Positions 18,340 through 26,673 of a stretch of DNA of 64,000 nucleotides are shown here, one piece after another (the first letter of the stretch is position 1; every line of letters begins with the position of its first letter). The translations under genes and the position numbers were made by a program. Below the pieces are notes generated by a model, which saw only the letters and a list, made by a program, of their open reading frames with translations, ran no database searches and was not told the DNA's origin. Source of the DNA: Streptomyces ferrugineus (GTDB lineage: Bacteria > Actinomycetota > Actinomycetes > Streptomycetales > Streptomycetaceae); the NCBI RefSeq assembly GCF_015160855.1, contig NZ_CP063373.1:3224001-3288000 (forward strand), in the 5' to 3' direction.

Positions 18340-19070
18340 CCCGGACTGACTGGTCTGCGATGCGGCCCCTGCTGGAGCAGGCGTGTTGGGACACCCTCTA
18401 CATGGTCGGATGGTCCACCGTCATCGCCGTCGTCGGCGGTCTCCCGCTCGGTATCCTCCTCGTCCTCACCGACAAGGGCGGCCTGCTCCAGAACGTCCTC
18501 GCCAACAAGGTCATCGGGCAGATCGTGAACGTCGCCCGGTCGATGCCGTTCATCATCCTGATGGTCGCGCTGATGAGCTTCACGCGCTGGGTCACCGGCA
18601 CGACCATCGGCCGTGAGGCCGCCATCGTGCCGCTCGCCATCGGCGCGATCCCGTTCTTCGCCCGCCTCGTCGAGACGGCTGTCCGCGAAGTGGACGCCGG
18701 GCTCGTCGAGGCCGTGCAGTCGATGGGCGGCAACACCTGGACCGTCGTGCGCAAGGTCCTCGTACCCGAGTCGCTGCCGTCCCTCATCGCCGGCACCACG
18801 ACCACGATCGTCGCCCTCATCGGCTACTCGGCCATGGCCGGCACGGTCGGCGCCGGCGGCCTCGGCGACATCGCCATCCGCTACGGCTACCAGCGCTTCG
18901 ACACCGAGCTGATGTGGCTCACCGTCGCGATCCTCGCCGTCGTCATCTCCCTCATCCAGTTCGCCGGCGACTACGCGGCCCGCTCCCTGCACCGCCGCGG
19001 CGGACGCTCGGGCCCGGCGCCGAAGCTGCGACTGCTGAAGGCGTCGACGGCCACCGGCAAGACCGCCTAG
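18336..19070 (+). CDS. metI: Methionine ABC transporter, permease
   Basis: A 244-residue inner-membrane permease with about five to six helices. The EAA-type coupling loop (VEAVQSMGGNTWTVVRKVLVPESLPSL) and the MARSMPFIILM-like segment VARSMPFIILMVAL are typical of MetI. The GTG at 18336 overlaps the metN stop. A 6-bp hairpin (CCCCGA/TCGGGG, 19084-19104) separates it from metQ and could adjust the relative amount of binding protein. Confidence 0.95.
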   Translation: MTRTDWSAMRPLLEQACWDTLYMVGWSTVIAVVGGLPLGILLVLTDKGGLLQNVLANKVIGQIVNVARSMPFIILMVALMSFTRWVTGTTIGREAAIVPLAIGAIPFFARLVETAVREVDAGLVEAVQSMGGNTWTVVRKVLVPESLPSLIAGTTTTIVALIGYSAMAGTVGAGGLGDIAIRYGYQRFDTELMWLTVAILAVVISLIQFAGDYAARSLHRRGGRSGPAPKLRLLKASTATGKTA

Positions 19071-19134
19071 GTCCCTCTGAACTCCCCGAACACCCATGTC
19101 GGGGTCGCACCACCCCTTAGGAAAGGCACTTTTC

Positions 19135-19971
19135 GTGCGTAACACCGCCAAGATCACCACTGCCGCCCTCGCCGTCGGAGCCCTCACCCTCGGGCTCACC
19201 GCGTGCGGCGCGGACCAGGACTCCGGCTCCTCCGGCGCGAGCGCCCCGCTGACGGTCGCCGCGACGCCCACCCCGCAGGGCGAGATCCTCACCTACATCA
19301 AGGACGAGCTCGCGAAGAAGGCCGGCCTCGACCTCGAGGTCAAGGAGTTCACCGACTACGTGACGCCGAACACGGCCGTCCAGCAGGGTGAGGTCGACGC
19401 CAACTACTTCCAGCACCAGCCCTACCTGGACGACTTCAACAAGAAGAACGGCACCGACATCGTCGCCGTGCCGAACGCCACCGTGCACCTGGAGCCGCTC
19501 GGCGTGTACTCCCAGGGCGTCAAGAAGCTCACGGACCTGGCCAAGGGCGCCACGGTCGCCCTGCCGAACGACACCACCAACGAGGCCCGCGCGCTGAAGC
19601 TGCTCGAATCCAACGGTGTGATCGAGCTCAAGGCGGGCGTCGGCTACGACGCGACCCCCAAGGACATCGCCTCCAACCCCAAGAACCTCCAGTTCAAGGA
19701 GCTTGAGGCGGCCCAGCTGCCGCGCTCCCTCGGCGACGTCGACGCCGCCGTCATCAACGGCAACTACGCCCTGGAGGCCGACCTCAGCCCCGCGGAGAAC
19801 GCCATCGCCGCCGAGTCGCCCAAGGACAACCCGTACGGCAACTTCCTCGCCGTGAAGAAGGGCGACGAGGACGACCCGCGCGTCCAGAAGCTCGCCGGGC
19901 TGCTGACCTCGCCCGAGGTGAAGAAGTTCATCGAGGACACGTACGACGGCGCGGTCGTCGCGGCGTTCTGA
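19135..19971 (+). CDS. metQ: Methionine-binding lipoprotein
   Basis: A 278-residue substrate-binding lipoprotein of the NlpA/MetQ family. The lipobox LTAC places the lipidated cysteine at residue 24. Family stretches follow: TYIKDELAKKAGLDLEVKEF, PNTAVQQGEVDANYFQHQPYL, and VALPNDTTNEARAL. The protein captures D/L-methionine outside and delivers it to MetI-MetN. The GTG at 19135 has AGGAAAGG about 8 bases upstream. The upstream in-frame ATG at 19096 would put 13 polar residues before the signal and is unlikely. Confidence 0.95.
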   Translation: MRNTAKITTAALAVGALTLGLTACGADQDSGSSGASAPLTVAATPTPQGEILTYIKDELAKKAGLDLEVKEFTDYVTPNTAVQQGEVDANYFQHQPYLDDFNKKNGTDIVAVPNATVHLEPLGVYSQGVKKLTDLAKGATVALPNDTTNEARALKLLESNGVIELKAGVGYDATPKDIASNPKNLQFKELEAAQLPRSLGDVDAAVINGNYALEADLSPAENAIAAESPKDNPYGNFLAVKKGDEDDPRVQKLAGLLTSPEVKKFIEDTYDGAVVAAF

Positions 19972-20016
19972 CCCGTCATCCTCATCCGACGGTGCGTATA
20001 CCGCGTATCGCCACGC

Positions 20017-20051
20017 ACGGGGTCCACTCGCTCACTTGGTGTGGACCCCGT
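20017..20051 (+). terminator. Terminator after metQ
   Basis: ACGGGGTCCAC (20017-20027) pairs perfectly with GTGGACCCCGT (20041-20051), 45 bases after the metQ stop. Confidence 0.75.
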
Positions 20052-20130
20052 GGTGCGGTTCAGTGCTTTCATGCTGCATGCTGGGCAGTTCAGCAGGCCC
20101 TGAAGGTTTCCGAAGGTTACGGAGCGGCGC

Positions 20131-20769
20131 ATGACTAGCACCTTCCCCAACATCTCCATCAGCACGGAGCGGTTGGTGCTGCGCCCCCTCGACGAGGACG
20201 ACGTGCCCGCACTGGCCGAGATGATGAACGACGAGCAGGTCGGCGCCTGGACCGACGTCCCCCAGCCCTTCACCGAGGACGGCGCCCGCACCTGGATCAC
20301 CGAGTACGCCCCCACCGAGCGGCAGGCGGGCCGCGGGCTCGACCTCGCCGTCACCGAGTTCCTCACCCAGCGCCTCGTCGGCGTCGTCCAGCTCGCCAAG
20401 ACGAACTGGCACGTGCGGTCGACGGAGCTGTCGTACATCGTCGCCCCCTGGGCCCGCGGCGAGGGCTACGCCTCCGAGGCCGCCCTGGCCACCGCCCAAT
20501 GGCTGTTCAGCGACCAGAAGTTCGAACGCATCGAGCTGCGCACGGCCGCCGACAACACCGCCTCGCAGCAGGTCGCCCAGAAGATCGGCTGTATCAGCGA
20601 GGGCGTCCTGCGCAACGCGTGCATAGCGCACGTCCGCACCGAGGACGGCACCTGGACCGACCTGCGCACCGACTTCATCGTCTGGAGCCTCCTCCCGGAG
20701 GACCTCGACGGCGCCGGGGAGCAACTCGCCGACACCGGCGGCTTCACCTCGTTCGGCGAATGGAACTGA
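20131..20769 (+). CDS. GNAT acetyltransferase, RimJ/RimL type
   Basis: A 212-residue acetyltransferase opening with ISTERLVLRPLDEDD, the usual start of the RimJ/RimL group. Motif A is YIVAPWARGEGYASEA and the later part carries RIELRTAADNTASQQVAQKIG. Members acetylate ribosomal protein N-termini or small amines. Which of these applies cannot be told. The ATG at 20131 follows CGGAG. Transcription appears separate from metQ because of the intervening terminator. Confidence 0.87.
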   Translation: MTSTFPNISISTERLVLRPLDEDDVPALAEMMNDEQVGAWTDVPQPFTEDGARTWITEYAPTERQAGRGLDLAVTEFLTQRLVGVVQLAKTNWHVRSTELSYIVAPWARGEGYASEAALATAQWLFSDQKFERIELRTAADNTASQQVAQKIGCISEGVLRNACIAHVRTEDGTWTDLRTDFIVWSLLPEDLDGAGEQLADTGGFTSFGEWN

Positions 20770-20816
20770 CGGGAGTCGAACCCCCGGGCACCGCCGGTGC
20801 CGAAACGGCGACCGGG

Positions 20817-20822
20817 TACCCT
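20817..20822 (+). promoter_or_regulatory. Candidate -10 for cobL, with a 9-codon upstream reading frame
   Basis: TACCCT fits a TANNNT -10 hexamer. Between it and cobL, an ATG at 20849 opens a 9-codon frame (MTTCADSGD) ending at 20878, five bases before the cobL ATG. Its role is unproven. Confidence 0.3.
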
Positions 20823-20883
20823 CACGGAGCCTGCCCTTCGGGCTGCCCATGACGACCTGCGCAGACTCTGGAGACTGACGACG

Positions 20884-22095
20884 ATGGCCGACCGCGTCAC
20901 GGTGATCGGCTGGGACGGCTCGCCGCTGACCGCCGCGGCGCGCTCCGCCCTCGGCGCCGCCACGCTCGTGGCCGGTGCCGCCCACCACCTGGCGCTGGCC
21001 GAGGTGCCGCCCGCCGCCGAACGCATCCGGCTCGGCAGCGTCGCCCTCGCCGCCCGCCGGATCGCCGCCCACCGGGGCAGCGCGGTCGTGCTCGCCGACG
21101 GCGACCCCGGTTTCTTCGGCGTCGTACGGACCCTGCGCGCACCCGAGTTCGGCCTGGAGGTCGAGGTCGTCCCCGCCGTCTCCTCGGTCGCCGCCGCCTT
21201 CGCCCGAGCGGGCATGCCCTGGGACGACGCACAGGTGGTCGTCGCACACCGCCGCACCCTGCGACGCGCGGTGAATGTGTGCCGGGCCCACACCAAGGTC
21301 GCCGTCCTCACCTCACCCGGCGCCGGCCCCGCCGAACTCGGCCTGCTGCTGGAGGGCGTCCACCGCACCTTCGTGATCTGCGAGGAGCTGGGCACCGAAC
21401 GCGAGCAGGTCACCGTCGTCACCTCGGACAAGGCCGCCGACCACTCCTGGCGCGACCCGAACGTCGTCATCGTCATCGGCGGCTCCGCCGGCGCGACGGG
21501 GTCCGGCGGCTGGCTCGCCGGACGCGACCCGAGTGCCGGCCCGCGCGGCTGGACACTGCCCGCCGAGGCCTACGGCGGCCTCATGGGCGAGAGCGAACTG
21601 GAACCGCTGCGCGCCGCCCAACTCGCCCGGCTCGGCCCGCGCGTCGGCGACCTGGTGTGGGACATCGGCTGCGCCAGCGGCGCCTTCGCCACCGAGGCCG
21701 CCCGGGCCGGTGCCGCCGTCATCGCCGTCGACCGCGACCCGCAGGCCTGCGCCCGCACCGAGGCCAACGCGCGCGCCTTCGGCGTCCAGCTCCAGATCGT
21801 CCACGGCACCGCCCCGCACATCCTGGAGAACCTCCCCGAACCGGACGTCGTACGCGTCGGCGGCGGGGGAGCGGCCGTCGTCTCCGCCGTCGCCGACCGG
21901 CGCCCGCAGCGCATCGTCACGCACGCCGCGACCCGCGACGCCGCCGAACTCATCGGCCGCGACCTCACGTCGCACGGATACGACGTCGAGTGCGCCCTCC
22001 TGCAGTCCGTCGAACTCGACACGCGGGCCTGGACGGAGCGCGAGCGCAGTGTCGCGTTCCTGCTCAGCGCGGTACTGCCCGACCGCGGTGCGTGA
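20884..22095 (+). CDS. cobL: Precorrin-6Y C5,15-methyltransferase (decarboxylating)
   Basis: A 403-residue corrin-ring methyltransferase acting late in cobalamin synthesis: SAM-dependent methylation at C5 and C15 with decarboxylation. The N-terminal CbiE-like domain (about 1-200) has VTVIGWDGSPLT and ADGDPGFFG. The C-terminal CbiT-like domain (about 215-400) has the SAM-binding motif VWDIGCASGAFATEAA. The fused length matches CobL. The ATG at 20884 has GGAG about 10 bases upstream. It precedes the BluB-CobT and CysG-like genes, forming a cobalamin/siroheme cluster. Confidence 0.93.
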   Translation: MADRVTVIGWDGSPLTAAARSALGAATLVAGAAHHLALAEVPPAAERIRLGSVALAARRIAAHRGSAVVLADGDPGFFGVVRTLRAPEFGLEVEVVPAVSSVAAAFARAGMPWDDAQVVVAHRRTLRRAVNVCRAHTKVAVLTSPGAGPAELGLLLEGVHRTFVICEELGTEREQVTVVTSDKAADHSWRDPNVVIVIGGSAGATGSGGWLAGRDPSAGPRGWTLPAEAYGGLMGESELEPLRAAQLARLGPRVGDLVWDIGCASGAFATEAARAGAAVIAVDRDPQACARTEANARAFGVQLQIVHGTAPHILENLPEPDVVRVGGGGAAVVSAVADRRPQRIVTHAATRDAAELIGRDLTSHGYDVECALLQSVELDTRAWTERERSVAFLLSAVLPDRGA

Positions 22096-22462
22096 CCGTG
22101 GAGGCGTCCCCGTGATCCTGTTGTCGTACCGCGCGCGGTAGGCTGGCCGATCGTTGTACCGCACGCGGTCGTCCGGCACTTCGTCGGTCAATGTCCGGAA
22201 AAACACGCCCCGTTTGGGGTGGGTGTGGTACGGCGGAACCGGAGGACGCGCAACGTGGCGCAGTCCACAGCGGCCTGTCGCGGATCAACCTGTCGCGACG
22301 GTCGAACGGCCACGACAATGCCACTCAATGGCTTTGTCGCCTTTTTGGGGCGAGTCGTTCGTGCCGCTGGGCAGGCACGCTCGTTCTTCACTGCGGGGGC
22401 GGTCGGTGCGCCGTCCCGGTGAGCTGGTCGTACAAGCACTAACCGATGGGCGAGGGGTACGC
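22096..22462 (+). other. 367-base leader region upstream of the BluB-CobT fusion
   Basis: No gene is supported here. It contains the palindromes at 22127-22169 and, further on, hairpins GTCGCG/CGCGAC (around 22278-22300), GCCA-CTCAA-TGGC (around 22320) and TCGCC-TTTTTG-GGCGA (around 22340). GC content dips there compared with coding DNA. This suggests a structured 5' leader. I could not match the cobalamin riboswitch consensus by eye. Confidence 0.5.
22127..22169 (+). promoter_or_regulatory. Paired palindromes, candidate operator
   Basis: TACCGCGCGCGGTA (22127-22140) is a perfect 14-base palindrome. A near copy, GTACCGCACGCGGTC, lies exactly 30 bases downstream (22156-22170). A TAGGCT (-10-like) sits at 22139-22144. 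Two sites about three helical turns apart suggest a dimeric regulator of the following gene. Confidence 0.45.
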
Positions 22463-25400
22463 ATGACCGACACCGGCCAGGTCCCGGGCGAGGGACTGCC
22501 GGAGAGCGCAGGCACGGCGGAGCAGCCGGGCGTCCCCGCGGCGCACGGTGCGTACCCCTACCTCTCCGAGACCACCGCCGAGGACGAGGACCTGCTGATG
22601 CCCGGAACTCAGGGAGCCTGGGGCAACGAGGTCCCGCCGCCCGCGCCGGAGCCGCTCGTGGAGGCCGTGCACGAGCCGGGCCCGCACGAGATCTCCGGCC
22701 GCGACAGCGGCTCGGTCGACCTCAGCGACGTCCGCCTCCCCGGTCCCTCGGCGCCCACGGCCCCCACGACGCCGATCCCGCCGATCACCCCCCGGCGCCC
22801 CCTGCACCTGGGCCCGCCCATCCCCGACGCCTCCGCCAGCCCGGTCCGCTCCCTCGCCGACCGTGGCGCCGTCGGCGCGCCGGTCCCGCAGCCGGCGACG
22901 CCCTGGCCGTCCGCCCCGGTGCCGGTCGGTTCCGAGGCGCAGGCTGCGGAAACGGTTGTTCCGGCGGAGCAGCCCATGGCCGCGGCGCAGGTGGTCGCGT
23001 CCCGGGCCGCCACCGAGGCGAGCGCGGTGCCCGCACCGCAGGAGGCCTCGTACGGCGGACAGGAACCGTCGGCCGTTGACGCGGGGGGCGTCGGCGGTGG
23101 CGTGCCTGAGCCGGGCGCTGTTCCGGGGGCGGACGGAGGTGCGGGGGCTCCGGCGGGTGTGGCCGCTCCCGGGGCCGAGCAGGTTGCCGGGGAGATGCCG
23201 GTGAGCGAGGGCGGGGCAAGTGCCGGGCCGGTTCCCGGTGGTGAAGGCGGCCAGGATGCGGGGCCGGCCGCGGCTGCCGGTGAGGTTCCGGCGGGCGGCC
23301 AGGGCGCCGAGGGCGGGCAGGTGCCCGCCGGCGTTGAGGCCGCCGAGGCGGTGGCGCCCGTTGCTGAGCCTGCGCGGGTCGCCGAGGTGCCCGTTGCTGA
23401 GCCTGCGCAGGCCGCCGAGGTGCCCGCTGCTGAGGAGGCTCAGGTTGCCGAGGCGCCCACCGCTGACGCAGGCCAGGTCCTTGAGGATGCCGTACCCGAG
23501 GCCGTTCAGATCGTCGACGGCGCGGCTCCCGAGGGCGAGCCGCTTCCCGAGGCGCCTGCCTCAAAGGCCGCGCAGGAGCCGGGCACGCCCGCTCCGGATG
23601 CCGTCCAGGTCCCCGAGGCTGCTGCGCCCGAGGTTGTCGCGCAGACGCAGGCACAGGCGCAGGCACCGGAGTCCGTCGCCCCGCAGGCGGCCCCTGCCCC
23701 CGAGGTTGCCCAGGCCCCCGAGGCCGCTCAACCTCACGCGGACCCGACCCCGGTTCACGCCCAGGTGACCCCGGAGACGGCCCCGGAGGCGGCGCCCACC
23801 CCGGACGCCCCCCAGCCCACCGATGCCGAGCAGCCCGTACCGGCCCCGCAGCCCGACGCCGCCGCCACCGCTCCCGCCGACGCCGCCACAGCCGTAGCCG
23901 CCGAAGAGCCCCCGCAGCCCACGGGCACCGCCCCGGCCACCCAGCCGCAGGTCGTCGAGCCCTCCGCCTCCATCGAGCAGCCCGGACCGGACCCGCAGCA
24001 GGCGCAGGCCCCCGAGGCCGTCCCGGACCCGAACCTCGCGCAGGCACCGCAGCCGACGCCGGTGAACGCTCCGACGGACGGCGACGCGGAAGCCCCCCTG
24101 GCGGACCCCGCAGCACAGCCCCCGTACGCAGTCGCCGTGTCGGCCGAGGCCCAGCCAGTCGCCGCAGCGGCAGCCGCTGCCTCCGATGTCGCCGACCCGC
24201 AGCCGGTCCCGGCAGCGGCCGGACCCGCGGAAGCCCCCGTGGCGCAGGCTCCGGACGCAGCCGCCGCACCGGCCGAGGCCCAGCCAGTCGCCGCAGCGGC
24301 AGCCGCTGCCTCCGATGACGCCGACCCGCAACCGGCCCCGGCGGAGACCACCCCCGCGGAGGCCGTACCGGCAGACACCCCCGAGCCCTTCGTCGCCGAA
24401 CCTGCCGGTCCTCAGCTCCGGGCCCAGGCGCCGCCACAGCCCGCGCAGGTCGCGGAGGACCCGGCCCAACCGCCCGTCGAGCCCACGCAGGCCGGTGAGG
24501 GCGAGGCCACGGTCGTCCTCCCGACCGGCGTCCTTCCGGAGCCCGATGCCTCGCTCGGCCAGTTCGTGCAGGTCGAGGGCTCGGTGCCGACCACCCCGCA
24601 CCTCGCCCCGACCCCGGCCCGGCCGACCGTGCTGCCGGTCGAGGAGGGCCCGGGCCCCGTCCCCACGGTCCCCGCGCCCCGCGAGGGCGACCCCGAAGTC
24701 GTACAGCAGGCGGACGACCTGGACACCCGGGCCGCCGATCAGGAAGACCAGGCGGAAGAGAGCGCGGCCGTGGCCGAAGAGGCACGCCAGTCCACCGGCC
24801 CGGCGGCGCCCGGCTACGACGACGCCGAGCGCGAGGCCGTGCTCAAGGTCATGCGCGAGCGCCGTGACATCCGCAACGGCTTCCGCAGCGACCCCATCCC
24901 GCACGAGGTGCTGCTGCGGGTCCTGGAGGCCGCCCACACCGCGCCCTCCGTCGGCCACTCCCAGCCCTGGGACTTCGTCGTCATCCGCTCCTCGGACACC
25001 CGGCGCACCATGCACGAGCTGGCCATGCGCCAGCGCGAGGCGTACGCCAAGTCGCTGCCCAAGGGCCGGGCGAAGCAGTTCAAGGAACTGAAGATCGAGG
25101 CCATCCTCGACACCCCGGTGAACATCGTCGTCACCGCCGACCCGACCCGCGGCGGCCGCCACACCCTCGGCCGGCACACCCAGCCGCAGATGGCCCCGTA
25201 CTCCGCCGCGCTCGCCGTCGAGAACCTCTGGCTCGCCGCCCGCGCCGAGGGCCTCGGCGTCGGCTGGGTCAGCTTCTTCGACGAGCGCGAGATGGTCCGC
25301 GCCCTCGGCCTGCCCGAGCACCTGGAGGTCATCGCCTACCTGTGCGTCGGATACGTCGACGAGTTCCCGGAGGAGCCCGAGCTGATGCAGGCGGGCTGGT

Positions 25401-26530
25401 CCAAGCGGCGGCCGCTGTCGTGGGTCGTGCACGAGGAGACGTACGGCCGTCGCGCCCTGCCCGGCGAGGAGCCGCACGACCTGCTCGCCGAGACCGTCGC
25501 CCAGATCCGCCCGCTGGACGCCAAGGCGCTCGGCGAGGCCTGGGAGCGGCAGAAGCGGATGACCAAGCCGGCCGGCGCGCTCGGCATGCTGGAGATCATC
25601 TCCGCGCAGCTGTCCGGGCTCTCGCGACAGTGCCCGCCGCCGATTCCGGAGCCCGCCGCCGTCGCGATCTTCGCCGGTGACCACGGAGTGCACGCCCAGG
25701 GCGTCACGCCCTGGCCGCAGGAGGTGACGGCCCAGATGGTCGCCAACTTCCTCGGCGGCGGCGCGGTCTGCAACGCCTTCGCCGGCCAGGTGGGCGCGGA
25801 GGTCTGCGTGGTGGACGTCGGCGTGGCCGCGGACCTCCCGGCGACGCCGGGCCTGCTGCCCCGCAAGGTCCGCGCGGGCACCTCCGACATGACGACCGGG
25901 CCCGCGATGACCCGCGAGGAGGCCAAGCAGGCCATCGAGGTCGGCATCGAGACGGCCCGCGACCTGGTGGCGGCCGGCAACAAGGCCCTGCTCACGGGCG
26001 AGATGGGCATCGCCAACACGACCGCCTCGGCGGCCCTGATCTCGGTGTTCACGGGTGCCGACCCGGCGGAGGTCACCGGCCGTGGCACCGGCATCAACGA
26101 CGAGACCCTCGCCCGCAAGACGGAGATCGTCCGCCGCGCCATCGAACTCCACCAGCCCGACCCGGCCGACCCCATCGGCGTCCTCGCGGCGATCGGCGGC
26201 TTCGAACACGCCGCGCTGGTCGGCCTGCTGCTGGGCGGTGCGTCGCTGCGTACGCCGGTGATCCTGGACGGCGTCAGCGCCGGCGCCGCGGCCCTGGTCG
26301 CCCGCGCCATCGCCCCCGAGGTGCTGGCCGCCTGCATCGCGGGCCACCGCAGCGCCGAACCCGGCCATGTGGCGGCCCTGAACAAGCTCGGCCTGCGCCC
26401 CCTGGTCGACCTCGACCTCCGCCTCGGCGAGGGCACGGGCGCGCTGCTGGCCCTGCCGCTGGTGCAGAGCACGGCGCGGGCGATGCACGAGGTGGCGACG
26501 TTCGACTCCGCGGGCGTCACGGAGAAGTAG
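22463..26530 (+). CDS. cobT: BluB-CobT fusion with giant low-complexity N-terminus
   Basis: A 1355-residue protein in three parts. Residues 1-780 are Ala/Pro/Glu/Val-rich, repetitive and probably disordered. Residues about 785-1005 are a BluB-type flavin nitroreductase fold (RRDIRNGFRSDPIP, APSVGHSQPWDFVVIR, LGVGWVSFFD), which makes 5,6-dimethylbenzimidazole from FMNH2. Residues about 1005-1350 are CobT, nicotinate-nucleotide:DMB phosphoribosyltransferase (RMTKPAGALGMLE, IFAGDHGV, TGEMGIANTT). Fusing the producer and user of DMB makes biochemical sense. The ATG at 22463 follows GAGGGG. The extension uses more T-ending codons than the rest. A strong terminator follows. Confidence 0.9.
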   Translation: MTDTGQVPGEGLPESAGTAEQPGVPAAHGAYPYLSETTAEDEDLLMPGTQGAWGNEVPPPAPEPLVEAVHEPGPHEISGRDSGSVDLSDVRLPGPSAPTAPTTPIPPITPRRPLHLGPPIPDASASPVRSLADRGAVGAPVPQPATPWPSAPVPVGSEAQAAETVVPAEQPMAAAQVVASRAATEASAVPAPQEASYGGQEPSAVDAGGVGGGVPEPGAVPGADGGAGAPAGVAAPGAEQVAGEMPVSEGGASAGPVPGGEGGQDAGPAAAAGEVPAGGQGAEGGQVPAGVEAAEAVAPVAEPARVAEVPVAEPAQAAEVPAAEEAQVAEAPTADAGQVLEDAVPEAVQIVDGAAPEGEPLPEAPASKAAQEPGTPAPDAVQVPEAAAPEVVAQTQAQAQAPESVAPQAAPAPEVAQAPEAAQPHADPTPVHAQVTPETAPEAAPTPDAPQPTDAEQPVPAPQPDAAATAPADAATAVAAEEPPQPTGTAPATQPQVVEPSASIEQPGPDPQQAQAPEAVPDPNLAQAPQPTPVNAPTDGDAEAPLADPAAQPPYAVAVSAEAQPVAAAAAAASDVADPQPVPAAAGPAEAPVAQAPDAAAAPAEAQPVAAAAAAASDDADPQPAPAETTPAEAVPADTPEPFVAEPAGPQLRAQAPPQPAQVAEDPAQPPVEPTQAGEGEATVVLPTGVLPEPDASLGQFVQVEGSVPTTPHLAPTPARPTVLPVEEGPGPVPTVPAPREGDPEVVQQADDLDTRAADQEDQAEESAAVAEEARQSTGPAAPGYDDAEREAVLKVMRERRDIRNGFRSDPIPHEVLLRVLEAAHTAPSVGHSQPWDFVVIRSSDTRRTMHELAMRQREAYAKSLPKGRAKQFKELKIEAILDTPVNIVVTADPTRGGRHTLGRHTQPQMAPYSAALAVENLWLAARAEGLGVGWVSFFDEREMVRALGLPEHLEVIAYLCVGYVDEFPEEPELMQAGWSKRRPLSWVVHEETYGRRALPGEEPHDLLAETVAQIRPLDAKALGEAWERQKRMTKPAGALGMLEIISAQLSGLSRQCPPPIPEPAAVAIFAGDHGVHAQGVTPWPQEVTAQMVANFLGGGAVCNAFAGQVGAEVCVVDVGVAADLPATPGLLPRKVRAGTSDMTTGPAMTREEAKQAIEVGIETARDLVAAGNKALLTGEMGIANTTASAALISVFTGADPAEVTGRGTGINDETLARKTEIVRRAIELHQPDPADPIGVLAAIGGFEHAALVGLLLGGASLRTPVILDGVSAGAAALVARAIAPEVLAACIAGHRSAEPGHVAALNKLGLRPLVDLDLRLGEGTGALLALPLVQSTARAMHEVATFDSAGVTEK
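23360..23492. repeat. 33-bp imperfect tandem repeats in the fusion gene
   Basis: About four units encode 11-residue variants such as PVAEPARVAEV, PVAEPAQAAEV and PAAEEAQVAEA. They lie in the low-complexity N-terminal extension and suggest growth by slippage or unequal exchange. Confidence 0.7.
24141..24317. repeat. Perfect 48-bp direct repeat in the fusion gene
   Basis: The 48 bases from 24141 (starting CGGCCGAGGCCCAGCC) recur identically from 24270, offset 129 bases (43 codons). Both encode AEAQPVAAAAAAASD. Confidence 0.85.
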
Positions 26531-26539
26531 TCCTGGACC

Positions 26540-26581
26540 GGGGTGGGGTGGGTACGCGTACCGTCGCGCCCACCCCACCCC
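26540..26581 (+). terminator. Terminator after the BluB-CobT fusion
   Basis: GGGGTGGGGTGGG (26540-26552) pairs perfectly with 26569-26581 across a 16-base loop, 9 bases after the stop. Confidence 0.8.
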
Positions 26582-26673
26582 CGCCTTACGCTGAACGCAA
26601 TCTAAAATCCGCACGTCAGGGCCGCTCCAGAGCCGCAGCGCCCACCGCACGCCTGTCCGAGGAGCCGCACCTC

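Noticed and set aside
22170..22462. Cobalamin riboswitch
   Set aside because: I could not find the conserved core or B12-box by eye. A covariance search would decide, so it is listed only as an open finding.
23561..26650. A 1029-codon minus-strand frame opposite the BluB-CobT gene
   Set aside because: Composition (Gly/Arg/Leu) is the antisense shadow of an Ala/Pro/Glu-rich gene, with no start signal or domain.
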